The notes under the pieces were generated by a model, which searched no databases, was not told the origin of the DNA, and saw nothing but the letters and a program-made list of their open reading frames with translations. A program made the position numbers and the translations under genes. A DNA stretch of 64,000 nucleotides from Planctomycetota bacterium. GTDB lineage: Bacteria; Planctomycetota; Planctomycetia; Gemmatales; Gemmataceae. Shown piece by piece: positions 35,901-42,800 of the stretch; position 1 is the stretch's first letter, and every line of letters starts with the position of its first letter. Where the stretch lies: positions 61,890 to 125,889 of the forward strand of contig JAIOPV010000158.1 in NCBI GenBank assembly GCA_021413735.1, written 5' to 3'.

Positions 35901-38753
35901 GTCGAGGCGGCCGACGAACTGAACCCGGCCGAGTATCGCACGCTCGCTGACTGGTATCTGATCGAGAACAAGCGCGATCAGCGCCAGAAAGCACAGGCCG
36001 CGTTCTACAAGACGACCGACGAGAATCAGCTCGGTCAGCTCCTCAAGGAATTTTTGCACCCCTGGCAGCGCGCAGGGAATCTGCCGACGCAACTCGATCC
36101 GGAGGTGTTCGAGATCTTCAAGGTGTTGTTCGAGAAGTCCACGTCGCCGCAGAACTACCTCTGGCAGTTGCGGCAGTTCTATCAGGCGTCGCGCGACTTC
36201 AGAATGCTGTCGATGCTGCCCGATGGTGTCGTCGGTCATACGGCTGGCAAGGTGTATCCGTTCCTTGGCGGAATGCGTAGCGTTCTCGATGAGGTGCGAG
36301 ATGAAGCCGTCGCCGACCAACTCGTGGAGCGCATCGTTGAAGTGCGAAAGACAGCGAAGAGCGCCATCGACCTTCGCGCTCTCGATCTGCTGGAATTGCT
36401 TGTCGAACGCCGTGCGGGGGAACTCTTGAATCAGCCAGGGCCACACGCCGCGAAAGCACTCGCCGCGCTGGAACGCGCATTCAAACGGGAATGGTCGCCG
36501 GGCGAACCGCGACTCATGGCCGACTTCCTCGCGGGTCTCGGCAACAGTTCGCAGGCCGCGATTGCGAAGGAACAACTTCGTCAGTTGGAAGTGCTGCACC
36601 GCGATTCTATGGCTGGTCCGTTCGACCGGTTGCACATCGCACACCGATACGCCGAGACTCTGGATGGTTATTCGCGGCACGCGGATGCAATGGATCTACT
36701 GCAAGCCGCGCTAAAGGAGTTCGAGGATGCCAACGGTGGTATCCTGCCGACGACAGTGAACCCCGTGCTGGAGACGATGATTGCCTTCACGGAGAACGCG
36801 AAGCACTTCGACCGCGGCGAGAAACTGCTTCTCACACAACTCACGCACCCGGTTCACGGTGAACAGAAGAACTGGCTCGTCCGTCGAATCAATGAGCTGT
36901 ATCACCGGGCTCTGAAGTTCAACGGCGAGGTCTCACTCGGCAAGGGAGCGACGCTTTACAAAGCACTCGAAGCGAAGCTCCTTGCGGAAGCTGCCGCCAA
37001 CGCCGATCAGAACCAGCGATACCAGACGCTGATGCTGATGACGCAGTTATATCGCACGGCCCGCGAGTTCAAAATCGAGAGCATCATTCAGGACGTGAGG
37101 ACGTTCGCGTTCAAGCAGTTCCCGCCGCTCGTGAAGGAACAGGTCGATAACTACGCATCGCTCGTGAACGAGGTCGCGGAAGTAGTTCACCTCGTGGTGG
37201 GGCCACGCGACGGAATCGCGTTCGTGCTCGATCGGTTTGATGATGAGCCAGGGTGGATCCGTTACACCAATCAAGACAGCTGGAGTCAGCACTGTCATCG
37301 ATTGGGTCAATGGCGAACTGAAGTGAAGGAACTCGGTGATCTCGAACCGCGGTTGTTGAAGGTCGTGCTGGCAGAACTGCGGCGCGATCTGCGTTACCGC
37401 GAGAGCCGAGCGCGGTTGGGGTTCGACCGACGCACCATCTATTACTGGGCTGAGAAGGAAGCCGAGTTCGCCAAGGTCGCCGAGGAAATCCACAACGAAC
37501 GGAAACTGTCGAGTGCGTCGGTGGAATACATCGCCGAATATCTGTTCTGGGCGTTGCCGCGCGAGAAGCGAGCCATCGAAATCCTCTTCGCCGCGCACGA
37601 GCAGAAGATCCTCGCGGAGTCGGGTCAGTCTACCCTCATCGACTTCCTGCACCGCACGGATCGGTTCGCGGAGTCGATCCCCCTCCTGCTGCCGCTCGTC
37701 GAGAAGCGAGCCGATGATCTGAGCTATCGCACGAGGTTGATGCACGCGTACTTCCGCACAGGGAAGCAGGCGGAACTGCTCGCGCTGCTCAAAGTGACAG
37801 ATGCATACTTCCACGAAAAGGATCGCTGGAATGAGGGTGTCCTTGCTGGTCTTGCCGCAAGCTGTCTGGAGAACAAACTCTTCACGCAGTCGGTGGCGTA
37901 CTACGAGGAACTCATTCCGCTGCATCAGCGAACACATGCACGCCGGGGCATCGGCAACGGGAGGCTGTCGTCCTACTACTCCAGCGCCGCGAAGGCGTAC
38001 TCGGGGTTGGGCAAGACGCGCGAGGCTGTCGATAAAGCGAGCGGTGCCGTCGTGAGCTGGGCACCGAACCAGAGGCAACGCCAGCACGCTCTGGAATCGC
38101 TTGTCGATGTTCTCGTGGCTGCCCCGGATCTTGGTGCTTACGTCGCGGAGCTGGACAAGGAGAAGCTGCAAAGCGCCGTCGTTCGCAAGGCAATCGGGCA
38201 GGCGTACATCCGGAAGGACAAGTACGAGCTGGCGATCCCGCAGTTGCAACTCGCTGCGGAACTGCAACCCAACGATTCGGAAGTGAACGACGCACTGTTG
38301 AAATGCTTCGACAAGCTCGGCAACAAGGAGGGAGCCATTCAACAGTTGTTGCAGTCGGCGGAACTCTCGCGGCGTGATCTCAAGCTCTTCGAGAAGCTCG
38401 GCCAGCGGTACGACGAGTTGAAACGAACGGGCGAGGCCGAGCGGGCTTACACTTCAATGGTCGAGATGCTGCCGAACGAATCGGAGGGCCACGCACTGCT
38501 GGCCGAGATTCGCGAGAAACAGAACCGCTGGTCCGACGCCATCGCGCACTGGGAGCGAGTCGCGAAGATTCGCAGCCTGGAACCGACCGGCCTTCTCCGG
38601 CTCGCCGCTGCCCAGATCCACGAACGCTCCTGGGACGCTGCCACGAAATCGCTTCACACGCTCCGCATCCAGAGTTGGCCGCCGCGCTTCAACGATGTTC
38701 AGCAGCAGATCAGCGACTTGGAGAAGAAGCTCGCCGACGAGCAGAAGAAGTAA
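29937..38753 (+). CDS. Giant FecR-VIT-VWA-TPR membrane protein (2938 aa)
   Basis: GGAGG 6 nt upstream of ATG 29937. Order: short cytoplasmic N-terminus (1-63), one membrane helix (about 66-87, WIAASTAALVLLGIGIAHWVI), FecR-like domain (about 110-222, with LKPGDWVQTDSRGANAVSLK), VIT domain (about 250-385, VIEESFVNRTDSVLEGVFYFP), VWA domain (about 500-680, metal-site DTSAS), a region with FNIITPYTSLLVLE, and then from about 1330 to the end helical TPR-type repeats (such as LERAFKREWSPGEPRLMADFL and QLQLAAELQPNDSEVNDALLK). The bulk lies outside the cytoplasm. FecR-like domains next to an ECF sigma factor usually transduce signals to it; VIT plus VWA with bound metal serve adhesion or protein interaction. 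This is the largest protein of the window; its job is unknown. Confidence 0.88.
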   Translation: MNSPDTGPTDEQLAMLLGTTNKDAPVPDPAVLARLRDQSLEAFQNATQSTPSSLWKRIMLPSSFRWIAASTAALVLLGIGIAHWVISSRVQIAPPDDEQFVLADVLSEDGRIGKVTDAQGIVSVMPVLHDRWTPVQPRLVLKPGDWVQTDSRGANAVSLKLLKSTNVIVGPHSTVELVKANEIRVLVGEIEVTASADEPVLLHGPDKQKLMVKGKQFFRVVKDKLASIEKEPLWLQGFKGTTANESIGSLIASVDGRNVPLTVGYHHVSIDIRDQIARTVIEESFVNRTDSVLEGVFYFPLPQDASISGFGMWIGDQLVEADVVEKERARGIYETILREKRDPGLLEWAGGNMFKARVYPIPAYAEKRIKISYTQVLPLQGNRYHYSYGLQSELLKQHPLRDLKIDLKVNSAIAIKSVSSPTHPARVAKTEHSGHVEFTAQKYTPTRDFEAVIEVEGRQSDVVLIPHRRGDDGYFMLQLTPPGGAGDWERPLIPNGEPLKLLLLADTSASLDQSQRTAQNGVIASLLAALTPRDTINVATCDVNCDWIFEKPVTATPENITSIRTVLAKRTSLGWTNLDAAFASALKMTDPTTHVIYIGDGITTVGDADPVAFSKRLERLYEGKSGTFHSVAVGSSYEPLVMKAIASLGGGSMRRVTGERGPQAAAMELLTEIATPTLRNLKVEFTGIRTARVYPEQLPNVAAGTQQILLGRYLPEGKDQVGEIVVSGMLGNKPVRFTSKIALKDAEQGNSFIPRLWARMHLDKLLEQGISDTVKQDIIALSEEFNIITPYTSLLVLESDADRERFKVKRRFQMRDGEKFFAEGRDNAVYELKQKQMKLAGDYRTELRRKVLARIQTLGRNPQLFQGQAPRKFRNLDLLAATGRTDLGELSQYDIAGLGSRLELSDLQTTELGLIREGGGSAASGGEGDHPFPEDGWAHNDSIAPREKQDAAFEPLQKTNEFGYYRHRPIYLKDSLMAIGGKKSGLDFLSERHELGLEDLRGSRLVERDVESSEFDSPPYRRGQSSRLPWLGTLFPGLATPRSEPKEPKSTWPAAALALSRSLLRSEKLAQQKGGIVIVRQTENFAGRDHTLSARSKRLELVSPTSWFTRSAPEGGQVIVSWCDAKEFGTYSTAYQLGRVRASDKLDLQNPPLGLDDDSITPLHLTYAIYTPTVETTDKDRELLTLKHKDSPDHEVRYLIDTSRHVLLAIEQRHKGKTVATTKFEDFVEIAGMWWARKSERIDADGKRQWTSTQTVAELPAADFTKRITQELEGKAKVQFLQQPLPKLADAKVAVAVGNATFDDRAVLTMHFAATQQWARALEHFQECERLAPGKVGMQWLRDAFLFASRRHEELRKRYLERGATLATTTDADLLANDRFLAEFILNQAQQVLETNEMIGLSNTLQKLYQRQPVHLHAMLSWRLRRVDFFQQAGQSEKATGLLKELAIEYPREYSLQYRYAQSLASSGDYPAADAWLNRVLVPEAKWEAYEEEYLRGLFANFLQQQGRYRDLANYLANWFKQNPDSSQSYAQYLAALVRSNQAEKAETLTAQWLREAQVPGELSRPAAARLEAAVNFALGQGYNLNSNHIQERWLAPLAEAALFFARDDAHLNTMNTILQQWRFVNTDAGLAAKKSIAVILQKETDKLSVAQISRFVDLISSGAIMELDNLQIVAAGIRKRWDVEKKPEIKHLLGQSLVRVLLMLRHDGLISFLRTQWKQGPEQHRLEYANALFARLMEQPWSPELEDEAFTMLDKLAEADEPASGLYSRIAGLYRLTDSMLDARFQAKMQTVEHQEKLTRTELQKKRDENQKLAREGFAERLRKEVAKQPKPFSNWIVAEALWLDILLERNFKQVVEDCWTILDTPAAKAKPEDHNSFVESKLDEVLRERLLTTLQNLAARKSADPALLTRLLKYVDQQMKEHPDALAHWRGEKYQLLIALDRLKDLEAVLRQWVVGPDPDNRWRLALGYLLAEQGQVAEAIKLFEIVEAADELNPAEYRTLADWYLIENKRDQRQKAQAAFYKTTDENQLGQLLKEFLHPWQRAGNLPTQLDPEVFEIFKVLFEKSTSPQNYLWQLRQFYQASRDFRMLSMLPDGVVGHTAGKVYPFLGGMRSVLDEVRDEAVADQLVERIVEVRKTAKSAIDLRALDLLELLVERRAGELLNQPGPHAAKALAALERAFKREWSPGEPRLMADFLAGLGNSSQAAIAKEQLRQLEVLHRDSMAGPFDRLHIAHRYAETLDGYSRHADAMDLLQAALKEFEDANGGILPTTVNPVLETMIAFTENAKHFDRGEKLLLTQLTHPVHGEQKNWLVRRINELYHRALKFNGEVSLGKGATLYKALEAKLLAEAAANADQNQRYQTLMLMTQLYRTAREFKIESIIQDVRTFAFKQFPPLVKEQVDNYASLVNEVAEVVHLVVGPRDGIAFVLDRFDDEPGWIRYTNQDSWSQHCHRLGQWRTEVKELGDLEPRLLKVVLAELRRDLRYRESRARLGFDRRTIYYWAEKEAEFAKVAEEIHNERKLSSASVEYIAEYLFWALPREKRAIEILFAAHEQKILAESGQSTLIDFLHRTDRFAESIPLLLPLVEKRADDLSYRTRLMHAYFRTGKQAELLALLKVTDAYFHEKDRWNEGVLAGLAASCLENKLFTQSVAYYEELIPLHQRTHARRGIGNGRLSSYYSSAAKAYSGLGKTREAVDKASGAVVSWAPNQRQRQHALESLVDVLVAAPDLGAYVAELDKEKLQSAVVRKAIGQAYIRKDKYELAIPQLQLAAELQPNDSEVNDALLKCFDKLGNKEGAIQQLLQSAELSRRDLKLFEKLGQRYDELKRTGEAERAYTSMVEMLPNESEGHALLAEIREKQNRWSDAIAHWERVAKIRSLEPTGLLRLAAAQIHERSWDAATKSLHTLRIQSWPPRFNDVQQQISDLEKKLADEQKK

Positions 38754-38841
38754 ACCGGCCTCGACGCGAAGTGCGGTTGCACGTGGCAGCCGCCTTCGGT
38801 CAGAATACCGCCCGGTTGCTATTTAGCTCGGGAGGCTCCGC

Positions 38842-39678
38842 GTGATAAGTCGTCGAAAGTTCATCCGTGGAACGGCTCTGCTTGGTGCCGGGTTGGGCGG
38901 AGCAGTCGGGTATGGGTTCTGGGAAGCCGCCCATATCCGCGTCACGCGGCAAACCGTCGGTGTGCGGAATCTGTCGCCGGCGTTCGAGGGAAAAACGATC
39001 GCGTTGCTCGCAGACTTTCACCACGGGCCATACGTCGGGATGGACTTCATCCGCGAGGCTGTTCGATTCACGAACGCGCTCGCACCTGACCTGATCGCTC
39101 TGGTCGGCGACTACGCACACACCGGCGGCAAGGCACACATCGAGTTGCCGCCGTGCCTCGAAGCACTCTCCGAACTCAAGGCTCCGCTCGGCGTGTTCGC
39201 TGTTCCGGGCAACCACGACATGCAACGCGGCGGGCTCGTGTATCACGAATTGATCGCGACCACTCCGCTTTGCGACCTGACGAACCGCCATCAACAAGTG
39301 ACGCTGAACGGCGAACACCTCTGGCTCGCTGGCGTCGATGATCTCTGGTGGGGAAAACCCGATCTTGCGAGGGCCTTGGCGGGTGTTCCAAGCGGCGCGG
39401 CTGTCGTGTTGCTCTCGCATAATCCGGACTTCGCCGAGATGCGGCCGGATGCGAGCGTCGGGTTGGTGCTGAGCGGCCACACGCATGGCGGACAAGTCTA
39501 TCTGCCTGCGCTGGGGGCACCGTGGCTGCCGTCTCGCTATGGCGAGAAGTATCGGAAGGGGTTGGTTCAGGGGCCGGCGTCATCGGTGTTCGTGTCGCGT
39601 GGTCTCGGTGAAGCTGGCGTCCCGTTGCGAGTCAACGTGCCCCCCGAAGTCTGTATGCTGACGCTCACCGCAGCCTGA
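38842..39678 (+). CDS. Tat-exported calcineurin-like metallophosphoesterase (YaeI-like)
   Basis: 278 residues from GTG 38842, GGAGG 6 nt upstream. Twin-arginine signal SRRKFIRGTALLGAGLGGAVG. Catalytic blocks: LLADFHHG (normally DxH), LIALVGDYAHTGG (GD), VPGNHDMQRG (GNHD), LLSHNPD and LSGHTHGGQV (GHTH). This is the YaeI/YkuE-type family, which in E. coli acts on lipid A precursors (UDP-diacylglucosamine) or related lipids. It lies 88 bp after the giant gene and 201 bp before the macroglobulin gene, all rightward. Confidence 0.85.
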   Translation: MISRRKFIRGTALLGAGLGGAVGYGFWEAAHIRVTRQTVGVRNLSPAFEGKTIALLADFHHGPYVGMDFIREAVRFTNALAPDLIALVGDYAHTGGKAHIELPPCLEALSELKAPLGVFAVPGNHDMQRGGLVYHELIATTPLCDLTNRHQQVTLNGEHLWLAGVDDLWWGKPDLARALAGVPSGAAVVLLSHNPDFAEMRPDASVGLVLSGHTHGGQVYLPALGAPWLPSRYGEKYRKGLVQGPASSVFVSRGLGEAGVPLRVNVPPEVCMLTLTAA

Positions 39679-39879
39679 TTTGAGACCGCGAAGTAATGTG
39701 ACTTAGCTCCAATTCCGTGCTGCTGATACCCTTGTCCACCGCCAACGTTGTGCGAGGGTTTTCAAGCCCCATCTCAATTGCAATCAACCCACGTCACCGA
39801 ATCCAACTGCCTTTCTCACCCGAAAGACAGTCGTGCGGCAGATTCTCGTCGCAGTGTCAATCTCAACGGCAGGAACACC

Positions 39880-42800
39880 ATGACCATCTCGCGGAAACTG
39901 TGGGGAGTCGCGGCGTCGTTGCTGGTCCTCGGCGGATTCGCCATATGGGCTGCGTATGAGCTCAGCGGCGGGGCCGACAAATCGAACTATGTCGCGACAA
40001 CTCGGCTCGCGCTCGACAATCGCCAGACCGAACTGAGCCGAGTGACTCGCGAACAAGAGGCCGCCGAACGTGTGGCTCGGGCCGCACTCGATGCAGCGAC
40101 CGCAAGCGAGACGGAGATCACGAAGAAGCAACAAGTCTCGCTCCAACTCGCTCGTGAAACGCTCAAAGCACGCGGATTCGTCGTGCGCGTCACCGGCCCC
40201 GAGCAAATTCAACCCGGAGCGCCTAATAAGTGGCGGATTGAAACCCCTCACGTCGATCGCACTGCGGGCTTGCCCACGCAGGTTGAAGTGACTGTCAAGG
40301 ACGCGAAGGATGCGGAGCTGTTCAAGCAGACGCACGATCACCCGCAAGGCGCAATTTCGCTCGAACTGCCGACGGCGTTCTGGGCACAAGTGAAACCTGG
40401 CTCCGATCTGTTCCTCGAAGTCGCTGCCATCAACGACGATAACCAGAAGACCGTTCTTGCTGAACGAATTCCACTTTCACGCCCGACCTACATCACACAT
40501 CTCGCGACCGACAAGCCGCTGTACAAGCCTGGCGAAACGATCCGCTTTCGGTCGCTGACGCTCGATCGTTCGAGCCTTCGGCCAGTCGCGAACGACATGC
40601 ACTTGAGCTTCCGGCTGCGTGATCCGAGCGACGCTGTGCTGCCGCTCGACGAGGGCAACGGTCGGCTTCTCAGCAACCTTTCGGTGGTTCTCGGGCCGGA
40701 CAAGAAACCGATTCGCGGCATCGGCGTCGGGGAATACGAGTTGGCATCGGACGCAGCAGGCGGCGAGTACAAACTCGATCTCTTCGAGATCGCCGCGGGC
40801 AAAGAACTGCTGCTCGAAACCCGCAAGTTCATCGTGAACAAGTATGTGCCGGATACCTTCGAGAAGAAGCTGGAGTTCGATGGCAAATCGTATGGGCCTG
40901 GTGAGTACGTGCAGGCTCGCGTTGTCGTGAGTCGCACCGCCGGCGGGCCAATGAAGGACGCGACAGCGAATGTTCTCGCCACGGTCGATGGTCGCGAGAT
41001 TCACAAACAAGATGGTGCAAAGTTCGCCATCGTGAATGAGGGCGGCACCACGAAGGTCGTGCTGAATGTGCGGTTCCAACTCCCCGCCGACATCTTCGAC
41101 AAAGCCAAGAAGGACACGATACCGAGCGCGAGTCTGAGCGTGAACATTCAGGACGGCAACGACTCCGAGCCGATCGTGCGGCCGATTCCCCTCGTCACGA
41201 AAAACTTGCTTGTCGAGTTCTTCCCCGAAGGCGGCGACATGATCGACGGGCTTGCGGGCCGTGTGTACTTTCAGGTTCGCACGCCGCTCGGCAAACCCGC
41301 CGACATTAAAGGCTTCATCACCGACGGCACCAATCAACTGCTCGACGTGAGCACGGAAACAGACCCAGAGAACCCAGGCGTTAACAGGGGTCAGGGCGTG
41401 TTCGAGTTCACGCCGAAGACCGGCACGAAGTACTTCCTCAAACTCACTTCGCCAGCCGGAATCATCGAGCCGACGAAGGATGGGTTCCGGTTGCCAACCG
41501 CGAAGGCCGACGGCATCGCAATGACAACGCTCGACGCGGTCACGGATCGCGGTAGTGCGATCCGCGTGAAGCTGCAAGTGAGCCAGGGCCCGAAGACGCT
41601 GCACGTCGGGGCTTACACTCGCGGTCGGCTAATCGGTCATCAGAGGTTGGAAGTCGAAGCCGGCAAGCCAGTCGAGGTGAAACTTCAAGGCGACGATGTG
41701 ACTGGCGGTGTCACGCGCGTCACGGTCTTCGAGGAACCGAAGGCTGAAGGAGCGGGTCGGGCACAATTGATTCCGCGTGCCGAACGCCTCGTGTATCGCA
41801 AGCCGGGCGAGCAACTCATGCTCAACGTCAACCCCGACAAGACGCGCTACATGCCGGGCGGAAAGGTGAGGCTCGAACTGTCCGCGTTCAACGAGAAAGA
41901 CACACCGACGCCAGCGATTCTGATGGTTGGCGTGGTGAATCAGAGCGTCATCACGATGGCCGACAACAAGACGGATCGGCTCATGCCCACACACTTCTTG
42001 CTGTCGGGCGAAGTAAAGCACCCAGCCGAACTCGAACACGCCGACTTCCTTCTGACGGATCATCCGAAGGCCGGCAAGACGCTCGATCTGCTTCTCGGAA
42101 CGCAGGGTTGGCGACGATTCGCGGAACAGAATGGCAGGCCACTCGACCCCGCCGACAAGTCAGATGTCGAGCGGATGCTCGTTGCACACGGTCAAGAGCC
42201 GTCGGCACCTGTGGAATTGTTCAAGCTCGAACAACAACGATTGAACGCGGAGTATCGGCCGGGAATTGAACAGGCCACGCTCCGGCGAGGGCTGGCCGAC
42301 CGCGACTGGAAGATCACACAAGATCCGAATGTTCCCGGCTTGGCCAGTGAGGTTGCATCGGCGCGAACGTTTTTCAGGCTCGCGGAACAGCAGCACAAAG
42401 CAGCAGTGGCAGAGTTGGAACAATTCAAAGCCAAGGTCAGCGAGGGGGGCCAGTGGTTGCTTCTCCACGGAGTGATCTTCGGTCTCGTGTTTATGGCAGT
42501 TCTAAGTTTGATGTCGATGTCAGCCACGAAGCCCGCAGGTTGGCGACGACCGTTTCACGCGGGAATTGCAAGTGTGGGCGTTTGCAGTCTCGTGTTCTTC
42601 GTTGTCGCAGGGCTTGGGAAGAACGCGAACATGACCTTCTCCAAGATCGGCAGTGCAATCGACGGCGGAGGCGGAGGCGGAGGAGAATTTGCAGCGTCAT
42701 CTCCTCCAGCGAGGAGGACTGTGATGCTCTTCGAGGCCAGCCCTCCTCGCAATCAGGTGTATCCAGAGAATCGACCGTCCGAGACGAAATCTGATCCCAC

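Noticed and set aside
35256..36680. 474-residue minus-strand open frame inside the giant gene
   Set aside because: Shadow of a GC-rich coding region; the plus strand has clear FecR/VIT/VWA/TPR content and a start overlap with sigma. The minus frame has no family features or start signal.
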